NCBI GenBank assembly: GCA_027592035.1
Contig: JAQCIK010000002.1
Span: 62,001-126,000 of the forward strand
DNA: 64,000 bases
From: Casp-actino8 sp001510455
GTDB lineage: Bacteria; Actinomycetota; Acidimicrobiia; Acidimicrobiales; Ilumatobacteraceae
Reading direction: 5' to 3'
The notes below the pieces were generated by a model. It made no database searches, had not been told where the DNA came from, and saw nothing but the letters and a program-made list of their open reading frames with translations. The first letter of the stretch is position 1, and each line of letters begins with the position of its first letter. A program made the position numbers and the translations under genes. Positions 26,102 to 35,225 of the stretch are shown here, one piece after another.

Positions 26102-26920
26102 TCAGGAGGGATCGGCGAAAACCGGAGGGCGCTTCTCGAAATTGGCCATGACCGCTTCGACCTGATTCGGCCGGCCGATCAGCGAACCGATGATTCGGCG
26201 CTCGGCGGCGAACTGGTCGGCGGCTCGTTCGGTGAACATCTGATTCAGCAAGGCCTTGGCCCCGCGGACGGCATCGGGACTCCGACCGGCGATCTCCGCC
26301 GCCATCGCCAGAGCATCGGTGCGGGGATCGTCCGACAAGCGAGTGGCCAGACCGAGTTCGAAGGCCTCGCGGCCCGAGAAGACACGAGCCGTGAAGACCA
26401 GCTCCTTCGCGATGTCGGGTCGAACGAGATGCGACAGAACGAGGGATCCCGTCATGTCGGGCACCAACCCCCAGTGAATTTCCCGAACCGACATCTGAGT
26501 GTCGGGGTGAACGATCCGGATGTCGGCTCCGAGAGCGATCTGAATTCCACCACCGAGTGCGTGGCCATGTACGGCTGCGATCACCGGCACCGGGATCTCT
26601 TGCCACACCCACGCCACCTGCTGGCCGAGATGGGTGATGCGCCCCTTCTCCATGCTCCCCGGATTGCCGGCATCGTCGGATGCCGTGGCGCCGCCGGCCA
26701 TCTGTTGAAAGGAACCGAAGTCGAGGCCGGCACAGAAAGACGATCCTTCTCCCGACAGAACGACGACGCGAACCGTCGGGTCGTCCTTCAATCGTTCGCC
26801 GGCGCGAGCCAAACCGAGGAACATGTCGCCGTCGAGCGCATTGCGCTTGTCGGGACGGTCGAGACGCACGTCGGCGATTCCCCCGGACACGGATACGGAC
26901 ACACGATCTTCAGCACTCAT
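26102..26920 (-). CDS. Enoyl-CoA hydratase/isomerase family protein
   Basis: 272-residue crotonase-fold enzyme. LDRPDKRNALDGDM and the oxyanion-hole segments GEGSSFCAGLDF and HGHALGGGIQIALGAD are clear. The glutamate pair expected of a true hydratase (near residues 144 and 164 of rat ECH) is only partly recognisable (VREIHWGLVPDM), so isomerase or hydrolase activity is possible. It acts on acyl-CoA thioesters in the cytoplasm. It is monocistronic, divergent from the membrane protein at 26962, and lies upstream of the gltBD control region on the same strand. Confidence 0.88.
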   Translation of the reverse strand: MSAEDRVSVSVSGGIADVRLDRPDKRNALDGDMFLGLARAGERLKDDPTVRVVVLSGEGSSFCAGLDFGSFQQMAGGATASDDAGNPGSMEKGRITHLGQQVAWVWQEIPVPVIAAVHGHALGGGIQIALGADIRIVHPDTQMSVREIHWGLVPDMTGSLVLSHLVRPDIAKELVFTARVFSGREAFELGLATRLSDDPRTDALAMAAEIAGRSPDAVRGAKALLNQMFTERAADQFAAERRIIGSLIGRPNQVEAVMANFEKRPPVFADPS

Positions 26921-26933
26921 GAGGCCATGTTGT

Positions 26934-26948
26934 CAGGTCGACGACCTG
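26934..26948. promoter_or_regulatory. 15-bp palindrome between enoyl-CoA hydratase and membrane protein genes
   Basis: CAGGTCG and CGACCTG flank a central A, 13 bases from each start codon. Its position suggests an operator or a shared promoter element for the two divergent genes. Confidence 0.4.
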
Positions 26949-26961
26949 CCAGACTCACCGT

Positions 26962-28560
26962 GTGCGGCCGGCCTCGTCACCACCCGAAAGTCGAGCCGGT
27001 GGAAGTCGTGCCGAACGGCGGCCACTTCTCATCGCAGCTCTGTTGGCCGCGGTCGGCGCCGCCACCGTGGCCATCGTCCAGTTGCGGGACGGAATCGTCC
27101 CCTTGCTCGACACCGTCACCTACTGGAGCGGAGCCGAGGCGATCGCCTCCGGTCGACCCTTCACGACCCAACTCGCTCCTTCGTTCACGAATTTCGATGC
27201 CATCGAATTCTTGAATCGAGGTGGACGACTCCCCTTCGTCGACTTTCCGGTGGGGTACCCGCTCGTCGCCGGATCACTCGGCGCGCTCATCGGAGTTCGG
27301 GCCGCGATGCACGTGCTCGTGGTCGTCGCCGTTGCAGCAGTCGCCGCACTCGTCGTTCTCGGAGACAGTCGTTGGAGCGGGCGCCGCGAAGGCTCGTCGC
27401 GAATCGACATTCCGCGTCTCGTGTGGCTGGCCGCCGTCGGTGCTGCCCTGGCCGCAATGCCGGCCATGCGTCTCGTCACCCAAGGGGCCCTCTCGGAATC
27501 CCTCTTCTGCGCGTCGGTCCTCGGGCTGGTCATCACCTTGGTCCGATATCGCGAAGGCGGCCGGTGGTGGCCGGTTGCAGTACTCGTGGTCGTCACGTCT
27601 CTGTTTCGTTTCGTCGGGGCACCACTCGCCCTCGTGGCCGGTTGGGAACACTTCCGGCGAACCGGCGAACGTCGACGATCGTTCGGAGCAGCAACACTCC
27701 TCATGATCCCAGCGGCGATCAACATCGTTCTCGCTTCGGCGAACGGCGGGGGCCACAACGCCGGATGGCGCGGCCTCGATCGAGTCGATCTCGAGGTGTT
27801 CACACGGTCGGTGGGTGGTTGGTTCGATTCGCGCCAAGGGGACATCCGACGCACCTATTTCACGGGCGAAGGACCTACGTGGTGGTCCTGGATCGTCGCT
27901 CTCGCGTGGATCGGCACCGTGGTCGTCGTCGTGCTCGGCTATCTCCGCGGCCGATCCCGTCTTCCGGCTGCCAGTCAGATCGCCCTCGTGGCCACCGCCG
28001 TCGTCACCTCGGGACTCGTCGCCGGGATGATGGGATTCGATGCCCTCGTCATCGCCGACAACCGCCTGATGCTTCCGAGTGGTGTCCTCTCGCTCGCTGC
28101 TCTGGCGTGGGCGACACCGACCTCCCACCGAACCCTCGGCCTCGCCGCAGTCACAACCGTGGTCTGGTTCGCGGTCGCCGTCGATCCGTCGAATCTCGCC
28201 GAACGGTTCAGTGACGACGACACAGTTCCTGTCTATTCCCGTGTCGCCACCGAACTCGACGTGTCCATCGTGATATCGAACGATGCCGACGGAGTCCACT
28301 GGGACACCGGACTACCGGCGGCCTACGCGCCGACACCGGTGAAGATGCTCACCGGCGAGAACGTCGACATCGAACCGATCTATCGGAACCTTCCGTGCGC
28401 GCTGGCCACCAACGACGGCGCAGTGGTTCTCAGCGATCAGGCGATGTTCTTCGCGGCCGACCTCGAACTTCTCGACGACCAAGTCGACTCCGGTCGACTG
28501 CTCAGAACCGACCGCGACGGCGCGATCGTCTATCAGCCGACCGACTCGGCCTGCGACTGA
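26962..28560 (+). CDS. Polytopic membrane protein, GT-C glycosyltransferase-like
   Basis: 532 residues with about ten to twelve hydrophobic segments. The first extracytoplasmic loop contains LLDTVTYWSGAEAI, with an Asp soon after the first helix, and VDFPVGYPLVAG. This resembles the layout of polyprenyl-phosphate-sugar-using GT-C enzymes (ArnT/PMT type). The C-terminal 110 residues are hydrophilic and probably extracytoplasmic. The start is GTG 26962; a longer start is blocked by the divergent neighbour. The 3' end overlaps the convergent gene at 28533-30044 by 28 bases. It may transfer a sugar to an envelope acceptor. No specific family name can be given. Confidence 0.65.
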   Translation: MRPASSPPESRAGGSRAERRPLLIAALLAAVGAATVAIVQLRDGIVPLLDTVTYWSGAEAIASGRPFTTQLAPSFTNFDAIEFLNRGGRLPFVDFPVGYPLVAGSLGALIGVRAAMHVLVVVAVAAVAALVVLGDSRWSGRREGSSRIDIPRLVWLAAVGAALAAMPAMRLVTQGALSESLFCASVLGLVITLVRYREGGRWWPVAVLVVVTSLFRFVGAPLALVAGWEHFRRTGERRRSFGAATLLMIPAAINIVLASANGGGHNAGWRGLDRVDLEVFTRSVGGWFDSRQGDIRRTYFTGEGPTWWSWIVALAWIGTVVVVVLGYLRGRSRLPAASQIALVATAVVTSGLVAGMMGFDALVIADNRLMLPSGVLSLAALAWATPTSHRTLGLAAVTTVVWFAVAVDPSNLAERFSDDDTVPVYSRVATELDVSIVISNDADGVHWDTGLPAAYAPTPVKMLTGENVDIEPIYRNLPCALATNDGAVVLSDQAMFFAADLELLDDQVDSGRLLRTDRDGAIVYQPTDSACD

Positions 28561-30044
28561 CCCCGATCCCGGCCTCGGAAATGGGCGACGAAACGCGACA
28601 CGAGCACGACCAACAGCACCGTCACCAGAGGATCGACCGCCGTTCGGAATCGTGATTGTTCACCCAACTCGGCCACCGCACCCACGACGATCGTGAACCC
28701 GGCCAGCAACGACGTGACCACGATCGTCCAGTCCCCTTGCTCCATTCGACGGCGACGCACACCACGAACTACCACGCCGATCCCGGTCGAAACGACGAGG
28801 ACGTAGGCACCGACGAGAAGAAGACCGAAATCGGTCGGCGCGACCAGACGTCCGTAGATCGGAGTGCCCCATCCTTCGTTCGTCAGCACACCTCGATAGT
28901 CGAGTCGCATCACCGAATAGACATCGTCGAGAAGTCGCATCACCACCGACTCGGATTCGCTCGGTGACGTCGCCACGGCGAAAGTCGTTCTCAACGACCA
29001 CAGTCGACCCTCGAGCCAGGCATCAGGATGCTCGCGTATCACCGCCCACGCGTCTCGGCCGGCCTGCTCGAAAACGGGAAGGAAGCACTCGTAATTGAAG
29101 TTGGGACTGACCTCATCGGTGGTACGAAGGGGTTCGGTCACCGATCGATGGGAATGGGACGGAGAACACGGTTCGACGAAGGGTTCGTACAACGCGTAGT
29201 CGCCGAACGGTCCGACCATGGCGATGTCGGAGACGTCACCCTTTTCGTACATCGATTCCAGTTCGTCGCGGTCGAGAACCGGAATCACGGCTCGCTGAAG
29301 GTTCATACCGAACCAACTCGACAGGTTGGCCTGGCCGAACAAGACCTGATTCTTCATCACCCAACCACCGACCAAGATCAGTGGCACCAGAGCGGCGATC
29401 GTCAGTGATCGACGATCCAACCGCTTTCGTCCCCACGCTCCGAGCACGACCAGGATCGCAACGAGGAGCACCGGGTGATAGAGACTGCGCGTCATCACGA
29501 GTGCGGTCAGGACGATCGACAAGCGGATGAAATGGGGGCCGAACTCCGGCTTCGATTCGAGTCGAACCACGGCCAGAGCCACGCCGAGCAGGAGGGCCGC
29601 CACGCCGATTTCGTAATTGGGTTCGAAAACTCCCTTCATCACTTCGGGGTGAAGGGTCGCGACGAGAGCCACGGCGATCGACGGGCGACGACCGAGACCG
29701 AGTTCTCGTGCGAGTGTGGCCGCGAGTGCCACCACCACGAGACCGAGTCCGAGCATCAGGAGCTGAACCGTCACTCGATCCGAGAGGGGTGACAGCCAAG
29801 CCGGAACCCCGAGGAACAGGTTCCAGCCCGGCGGTTGCACGTGGAGGAACCAGATGCTGCGGATCGGGTCCGATGTCAGGACGTCCCACGGAACGAGTTG
29901 CCAACCGAAGTTCAGGTACGACGTGTCGAATTCCCGGTCGGTGACGACCAGCGCCACGTAGACGACGAACCAGATCGACACGGCCGGGATCGCCGACGAC
30001 CGAGACCATCGCCGACGAACATGGCGTCCTATCTCAACCGGCAT
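28533..30044 (-). CDS. Polytopic membrane protein, GT-C/ArnT-like
   Basis: 503 residues with about ten membrane helices. The first loop reads TDREFDTSYLNFGWQLVPWD and HVQPPGWNLFLGVPAWL. The acidic pair and the QPPGWN segment after the first helix match GT39/GT83-like enzymes that use lipid-linked sugars. A hydrophilic loop near 290-350 is cysteine-containing and likely external. The start overlaps the stop of the upstream acyltransferase by 11 bases, so the two form an operon. A role in decorating a surface glycan is inferred from the neighbours. Confidence 0.65.
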   Translation of the reverse strand: MPVEIGRHVRRRWSRSSAIPAVSIWFVVYVALVVTDREFDTSYLNFGWQLVPWDVLTSDPIRSIWFLHVQPPGWNLFLGVPAWLSPLSDRVTVQLLMLGLGLVVVALAATLARELGLGRRPSIAVALVATLHPEVMKGVFEPNYEIGVAALLLGVALAVVRLESKPEFGPHFIRLSIVLTALVMTRSLYHPVLLVAILVVLGAWGRKRLDRRSLTIAALVPLILVGGWVMKNQVLFGQANLSSWFGMNLQRAVIPVLDRDELESMYEKGDVSDIAMVGPFGDYALYEPFVEPCSPSHSHRSVTEPLRTTDEVSPNFNYECFLPVFEQAGRDAWAVIREHPDAWLEGRLWSLRTTFAVATSPSESESVVMRLLDDVYSVMRLDYRGVLTNEGWGTPIYGRLVAPTDFGLLLVGAYVLVVSTGIGVVVRGVRRRRMEQGDWTIVVTSLLAGFTIVVGAVAELGEQSRFRTAVDPLVTVLLVVLVSRFVAHFRGRDRGQSQAESVG

Positions 30045-32133
30045 GGACGGCTCGAATCGTCGCGTCGATCCACTCGACCAGTTCGGGCGCGTACTTCAGA
30101 TCGATGTGGGCGCCATCGGGCCGCATTCTCGGTTCGAACTCTCCCCCGGGATGAGCTCGCACCTCGGCGGCGAAATCTGCGAACTCGACCCGATCATCGG
30201 CCCCGGACACTGAACGAATCAGGGAGTTGTAGCTCTCGGTGCGATCGATCGATGCTTCGTCGAAGGGTGGAGCTCCCGTTTCGCCGGCGATGTAGGGCGG
30301 ATCGACGGACGGAATGGAGAACCACACGGTCCTGGCACCCGTCGCCGTCACGACGTCGAGGAACGACCTCATCTCATCGGCGATCCACTCGTCGAAGTCA
30401 GACTCACCGACATGCGTCCACTGCGAACCCCCGGGAAGAACTCGATCGGACAAGTCGGCCGTTCCTCCCACGATCACGACAACGTTCGGTTTCAGCTTCT
30501 GAACGATTTCGGGGAGCGCGTCCCGCCATTCGCTGCATCCGGGACGGCCGTCGGATTCGATTCCGAGATAGCGAATCTTCGTGTTCGCTCCGATACCGCA
30601 ACCGACACCCGGACTCGCAGCGATGAAGACTCCGTTCGACTCGGCCCACTCGTCGAGACCGGCCGTGAGAACCCAACTCTGCGAATCTCCGACGAGAAGC
30701 AACCGTGATGGCAAGCTCGGGTCCACCGTCGACGAAGTCGGTGCCCCCTCGGGTATCGGAGGAAGATCGGCGATGACTCGTTTCTGCAATTCGAGCGCAT
30801 CGCGGTCGAGTGTGCTCAAGAGATCGTCGGCAGCCGCCCGCCGATCAGAGCCTCCGATCACGACGAGCGCACCGACCAGTGCCATGACCGACAGCCAGAC
30901 GTAGAGACGGCGACCCACCCACATCTTGCGACGACGAACCGGATCCTCGAGGGAGTAGTAGATGATCGCCACGATGACGAGGGTGATGGAGGTCTTGATG
31001 CAGAAGGTCCAGAAGTGATCGACCAACACCCAATCGACGACCGGGATGCGCCACCGCGGGAACGACACGTCGACCCTGAGCGACTCCCACCACAAGAAGA
31101 CCGGCCAGTGAACCAGATAGATCGTGTACGTGGTGTGGCCCATCCACACGATCGGCTTCAGGGCCAAAAACCTCGTCATCCCCACATCGGCCAACGAGAA
31201 GAGTATGAGTCCGATCGTGAGGAATCCGTTGAACAGCACACCCCAGGGGAAGAACACGTCGGCGTATTCGTTTCGCCAGCCGAGATTCCACCAGACCAGA
31301 TAGCTGAAGACGAGGAAGGGCCATGACAGAGCGACGAACATGGGTCGCTTCAAAGTGTCGATCACTCGTGGTGCGTGCTTCCACACCGACCACAAGACAG
31401 CGAAGGCCGCCCCCAACAGGAACTCGGCCACGCGAACTTCGGTGGCGTAATAGGCACACGACGATCCGTCACAACGGGCTTCCAGTCCGGGCAGACGGTC
31501 CCATAACGGCGGGCGCGAGGTGTACAGACCACCGAGAACGAAGCCGACCACTGCCAACGACACGAGAACGACGAAGAGCCTCCAGACCGCAGCAGTCGTG
31601 TGCTTCCTCTTCATGAGCAGCAGCACGAGAACAGGAAAGACGAGGTACACCTGTTCCTCGAGCGACAGACTCCACAGATGCTGCAAGGGATTGCCGAGTC
31701 CGAACAATCCGCTGTAGTCCTTACCGGCCGACTGCAAATAGACGTTCTCGAAGTACAGGAGTCCGCTCAACCATTCCCACGGCGCGAACCGTCGACCAGA
31801 ACCTGGGAACGCCGTCCAAACGATCGCGACCCCGAGCAACACGGCGAACGACGCCGGGAACAGTCGTCGGATTCGGCGGTCGTAGAAGCTCCGTAACGAG
31901 ACGGTTCCGGACCGACCCCATTCGGCGACGAGAAGACGGGTGATGAGGAAGCCCGACAGCGTGAAGAACATCGACACCAGAAGTTCCCCGCCGGTGATCC
32001 AGGTGATGCTGTGGTGGTACAGCAACACGATGACCACTCCGATTCCTCGGATTCCATCGAGGCCGCCGACGTACCCCGGGCGAGTCTCGACGACGGAGGC
32101 CCTCGACTCCCGCTCCGTGATCCCTCCGCTCAT
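30034..32133 (-). CDS. OafA/YrhL-type membrane acyltransferase with C-terminal SGNH domain
   Basis: 699 residues. Residues 20-410 are an acyltransferase-3 domain with about ten helices; the start GLDGIRGIGVVIVLLYHH and the FTLSGFLITRLL segment carry the catalytic histidine region. Residues 470-699 are an extracytoplasmic SGNH-hydrolase-like domain with LLVGDSQSW (block I Ser) and RPDGAHID (Asp/His). Such fusions O-acetylate or acylate cell-surface glycans, for example peptidoglycan or polysaccharide, using cytoplasmic acyl-CoA. The protein is coupled to the following membrane protein. A close paralogue is encoded at 42868-44844. Confidence 0.9.
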   Translation of the reverse strand: MSGGITERESRASVVETRPGYVGGLDGIRGIGVVIVLLYHHSITWITGGELLVSMFFTLSGFLITRLLVAEWGRSGTVSLRSFYDRRIRRLFPASFAVLLGVAIVWTAFPGSGRRFAPWEWLSGLLYFENVYLQSAGKDYSGLFGLGNPLQHLWSLSLEEQVYLVFPVLVLLLMKRKHTTAAVWRLFVVLVSLAVVGFVLGGLYTSRPPLWDRLPGLEARCDGSSCAYYATEVRVAEFLLGAAFAVLWSVWKHAPRVIDTLKRPMFVALSWPFLVFSYLVWWNLGWRNEYADVFFPWGVLFNGFLTIGLILFSLADVGMTRFLALKPIVWMGHTTYTIYLVHWPVFLWWESLRVDVSFPRWRIPVVDWVLVDHFWTFCIKTSITLVIVAIIYYSLEDPVRRRKMWVGRRLYVWLSVMALVGALVVIGGSDRRAAADDLLSTLDRDALELQKRVIADLPPIPEGAPTSSTVDPSLPSRLLLVGDSQSWVLTAGLDEWAESNGVFIAASPGVGCGIGANTKIRYLGIESDGRPGCSEWRDALPEIVQKLKPNVVVIVGGTADLSDRVLPGGSQWTHVGESDFDEWIADEMRSFLDVVTATGARTVWFSIPSVDPPYIAGETGAPPFDEASIDRTESYNSLIRSVSGADDRVEFADFAAEVRAHPGGEFEPRMRPDGAHIDLKYAPELVEWIDATIRAVHAG

Positions 32134-32188
32134 GCCGTGACGAGGCTAGTTGTCCGTCGACGAGCGATCGGGGCCTATCGGCTGATAC

Positions 32189-32920
32189 CTATTCCACCAA
32201 GCGCAGGCCGGTCGGAGCCATCGAGGGTTCGGCCGACGGAAGGTCGACCACGAATTCGGTGCGATGAGCGGCGAACACGTGCTCCGAGTACAGAACCGCA
32301 CGACCGTCGGTGTCGGTCGTGGTTCGCACACACCGCAGAACCGGCGATCCGATCGGAACACCGAGGAGTTCGGAATCACCCGTCGACGCGGCGTCGGCGC
32401 CGATGGTTTGCACCGCGCCCTTCAACGGGACGTCGAGCAGTTCATAGAACGGTGAACGTTCGACGTCGGCCCGCGAGAGGTGTTGCCCGAGTTCGGCCCG
32501 ACACCAGACGGTGACGACGGCGAATGGTTCTCCATCGGCCAGATTCAGACGCTTCACCCGAAGAACCTGGTCGGCACCGAGCACGGCCTTCACTCGTCGT
32601 GACGCTCGTTCGAAACCGAACTCGAGAACGCGTCGTTCCGGACGGATGCCTCCTTCGGCCAGTTGAGCCTCGATCGTGGCCAATCGACCGAGGCTCTGCA
32701 ACAACGGTTCGGAGGCGACGAACCAACCGAAACCTTGGCGAGCATCGAGCAATCCTTCGTCCCGCAGGGATTCGAGCGCTCGTCGCACCGTCACGCGACT
32801 CACGTCGAACTCGGCGCCGAGTTCGGATTCCGACGGCAGGAGACGACCTGGTGCGTACTCGGCGTCGGCCACCCGACGACGGATCTCCTCGGCGATCGTT
32901 CGATACCTGATCTCTCGCAC
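32189..32920 (-). CDS. GntR-family (HutC subfamily) regulator, divergent from aconitase
   Basis: 243 residues. The winged helix-turn-helix is at the N-terminus (IAEEIRRRVADAEYAPGRLLPSE, then FDVSRVTVRRALESL). The C-terminal UTRA-type ligand domain is typical of the HutC subfamily and contains RVKRLNLADGEPFAVVTVW. The start is GTG 32920, placed exactly six bases after TATAAT (32932-32927) with no leader; an open frame further upstream is antisense to acnA. Its position and the shared repeat make it the likely regulator of acnA and icd. The effector is unknown; a TCA intermediate would be reasonable. Confidence 0.88.
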   Translation of the reverse strand: MREIRYRTIAEEIRRRVADAEYAPGRLLPSESELGAEFDVSRVTVRRALESLRDEGLLDARQGFGWFVASEPLLQSLGRLATIEAQLAEGGIRPERRVLEFGFERASRRVKAVLGADQVLRVKRLNLADGEPFAVVTVWCRAELGQHLSRADVERSPFYELLDVPLKGAVQTIGADAASTGDSELLGVPIGSPVLRCVRTTTDTDGRAVLYSEHVFAAHRTEFVVDLPSAEPSMAPTGLRLVE

Positions 32921-32941
32921 ACTTGTATTATACTTGTCTCC
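32921..32941. promoter_or_regulatory. 21-bp divergent leaderless promoter/operator of gntR and acnA
   Basis: The whole intergenic region is 21 bases. Overlapping -10 elements serve both genes: TATAAT for gntR (32932-32927, then six bases to GTG) and TATACT for acnA (32929-32934, then seven bases to ATG). Direct repeats ACTTGT at 32921-32926 and 32932-32937 flank the -10s and are 11 bp apart. A bound GntR protein would cover both promoters. Confidence 0.7.
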
Positions 32942-35209
32942 ATGAGCACCGTGACTGCCGGAACCCCCATCGAACTCGTCGACAAGGTGTACGCGACCCT
33001 CCCCGAACGCGTGGCGCTCGGACGTCAGCGCCTCGGACGTCCCCTCACGCTGGCCGAGAAGATCCTCGTCAACCACCTGGTCGATCCGGCCGCTCAAGAG
33101 ATGGAGAGGGGTGGAAGTTACGCCGACTTCAATCCCGACCGCGTCGCCATGCAGGACGCGACCGCCCAGATGGCTCTCCTGCAGTTCATGACCGCCGGAC
33201 TGCCCACGACCGCTGTGCCGTCGACAGTTCACTGCGACCATCTCATCCTCGCCAAGGTCGGCGCCAAGATCGACCTCGGAGTCGCGATCGACGACAACCG
33301 CGAGGTGTACGACTTCTTGCGTTCCGTTTCGGCCAAGTACGGCATCGGTTTCTGGGGACCGGGAAGCGGAATCATCCATCAGGTCGTCCTCGAGAACTAC
33401 GCGTTCCCGGGCGGCATGATGATCGGCACCGACAGCCACACACCGAACGCCGGTGGCCTCGGCATGGTCGCCATCGGTGTCGGCGGCGCCGACGCCGTCG
33501 ACGTGATGACCGGCTTTCCGTTCAACGTGAAGTGGCCCAAGGTCATCGGCGTGAAGCTCACCGGGACCCTGAGCGGCTGGTCGTCACCGAAGGACGTCAT
33601 CCTCGAAGTGGCCCGCGTGCTGACCGTCGAAGGCGGAACGGGAGCGATCGTCGAGTACTTCGGTCCCGGGGCCGACAGCATCTCGGCAACCGGAAAGGCG
33701 ACCATCTGCAACATGGGCGCCGAGATCGGTGCCACGTGCTCGGTCTTCGGCTACGACCACAACATGTCGGTGTATCTGAAGGCAACCGGCCGCGAAGACA
33801 TCGCCGACGCCGCCGACAAAGTGGCCGAGCACTTGCGTCCCGACGACGGAGCGCACTACGACCAGGTCGTCGAGATCGACCTCGATCAGTTGAAGCCTCT
33901 CATCAACGGCCCCCACTCCCCCGATCGCGCCCACAAGGTCGGGTCCGAACTCGGAACAGCCGCCGCAGCCAACGACTGGCCTCTCGACGTATCAGCCGCC
34001 CTCATCGGATCGTGCACCAACTCGTCGTACGAAGACATCACCCGCGCGGCCTCGATCGCCCGTCAAGCAGCGGCCAAGGGCTTGCGAGCGAAGTGTGAAC
34101 TCCTCATCACACCGGGTTCCGAACAGATTCGCGCCACGATCGAGCGAGACGGACTTCTCGCCGACCTCGAAGCCATCGGCGCCACCGTGCTGGCCAACGC
34201 CTGCGGTCCGTGCATCGGTCAGTGGGAACGGGCCAAGGAGATCACCGACAAGCCCAACTCGATCGTCAACTCCTTCAACCGAAACTTCCCCAAGCGCAAC
34301 GACGGATCGGCCAACACGCTGAGCTTCGTGACGTCACCCGACACCGTCATGGCGATCGCCTTGGCTGGTCGACTCGACTTCGATCCGACGACCGACACGC
34401 TCACGGCTCCCGATGGCACCGAAGTTCGACTCGACCCTCCGGTCGGCGAAGTTCTCCCCGACCGGGGTTACGACTCGGGCAGCAACACGTTCACGGCTCC
34501 GCCGGCCGACGGGAACTCCATCACCGTTTCGGTGGACCCGAAGAGTTCGCGACTCCAACTCCTCCAGCCATTCCCGGCGTGGAACGGACAGGACTACCTC
34601 GGACTCCCGATCCTCATGAAGGCGCAGGGCAAGTGCACCACCGACCACATCTCAGCGGCCGGAAAGTGGCTCACGTATCGCGGTCACCTCGAGAACATCT
34701 CGGGGAATCTGTTCCTCGGTGCGGTCAATGCCTTCACCGGGGCGACTGGCGAGGGCCTCGACATCACCGATGGTGGCACCCGTTCGTATCCCGAGATCGC
34801 GAAGCGCTACGGCGAAGCCGGAATCTCCTGGTGTGCGATCGGTGACCGCAACTACGGAGAAGGTTCGTCTCGCGAGCACGCAGCCATGGAACCGCGATTC
34901 CGAGGTGGAGTCGTGATCTTCGCTCGCTCGTTCGCTCGTATCCACGAGACGAACTTGAAGAAGCAGGGTCTCGTTCCACTCACGTTCGCCGATCCGAACA
35001 CGTACGACCTCATCGGCGAGAGCGATCGCATCAACGTCCTGAATCTTCCGCCGGTTCCCGGGCAGAACGTTCGTTGTCAGGTCGTGAAGCCCGATGGAAG
35101 CACGATCGACTTCGAAGCGTTGCACACCTTCAGCGACGAGCAGGTCGAGTGGTTCAAGGCCGGCTCGGCGCTCAACATCGTGCGCGCCAAAGTCGCCCAG
35201 GGCAACTGA
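32942..35209 (+). CDS. acn: Aconitate hydratase (mitochondrial type)
   Basis: 755-residue [4Fe-4S] dehydratase interconverting citrate and isocitrate. Cluster ligands are in LIGSCTNSSYED and ANACGPCIGQW. GTDSHTPNAGGLGM and the swivelling domain segment GDRNYGEGSSREHAA are diagnostic. Its length, and the order beginning VYATLPERVALGR, match the mitochondrial-type subfamily rather than the 890-residue AcnA/IRP type common in mycobacteria. The ATG at 32942 is chosen because TATACT lies seven bases upstream; the longer upstream frame lies inside gntR. With citrate synthase (40029) and isocitrate dehydrogenase (47054) it completes three successive TCA steps. Confidence 0.95.
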   Translation: MSTVTAGTPIELVDKVYATLPERVALGRQRLGRPLTLAEKILVNHLVDPAAQEMERGGSYADFNPDRVAMQDATAQMALLQFMTAGLPTTAVPSTVHCDHLILAKVGAKIDLGVAIDDNREVYDFLRSVSAKYGIGFWGPGSGIIHQVVLENYAFPGGMMIGTDSHTPNAGGLGMVAIGVGGADAVDVMTGFPFNVKWPKVIGVKLTGTLSGWSSPKDVILEVARVLTVEGGTGAIVEYFGPGADSISATGKATICNMGAEIGATCSVFGYDHNMSVYLKATGREDIADAADKVAEHLRPDDGAHYDQVVEIDLDQLKPLINGPHSPDRAHKVGSELGTAAAANDWPLDVSAALIGSCTNSSYEDITRAASIARQAAAKGLRAKCELLITPGSEQIRATIERDGLLADLEAIGATVLANACGPCIGQWERAKEITDKPNSIVNSFNRNFPKRNDGSANTLSFVTSPDTVMAIALAGRLDFDPTTDTLTAPDGTEVRLDPPVGEVLPDRGYDSGSNTFTAPPADGNSITVSVDPKSSRLQLLQPFPAWNGQDYLGLPILMKAQGKCTTDHISAAGKWLTYRGHLENISGNLFLGAVNAFTGATGEGLDITDGGTRSYPEIAKRYGEAGISWCAIGDRNYGEGSSREHAAMEPRFRGGVVIFARSFARIHETNLKKQGLVPLTFADPNTYDLIGESDRINVLNLPPVPGQNVRCQVVKPDGSTIDFEALHTFSDEQVEWFKAGSALNIVRAKVAQGN

Positions 35210-35225
35210 TCTCGACGGGATCGCG

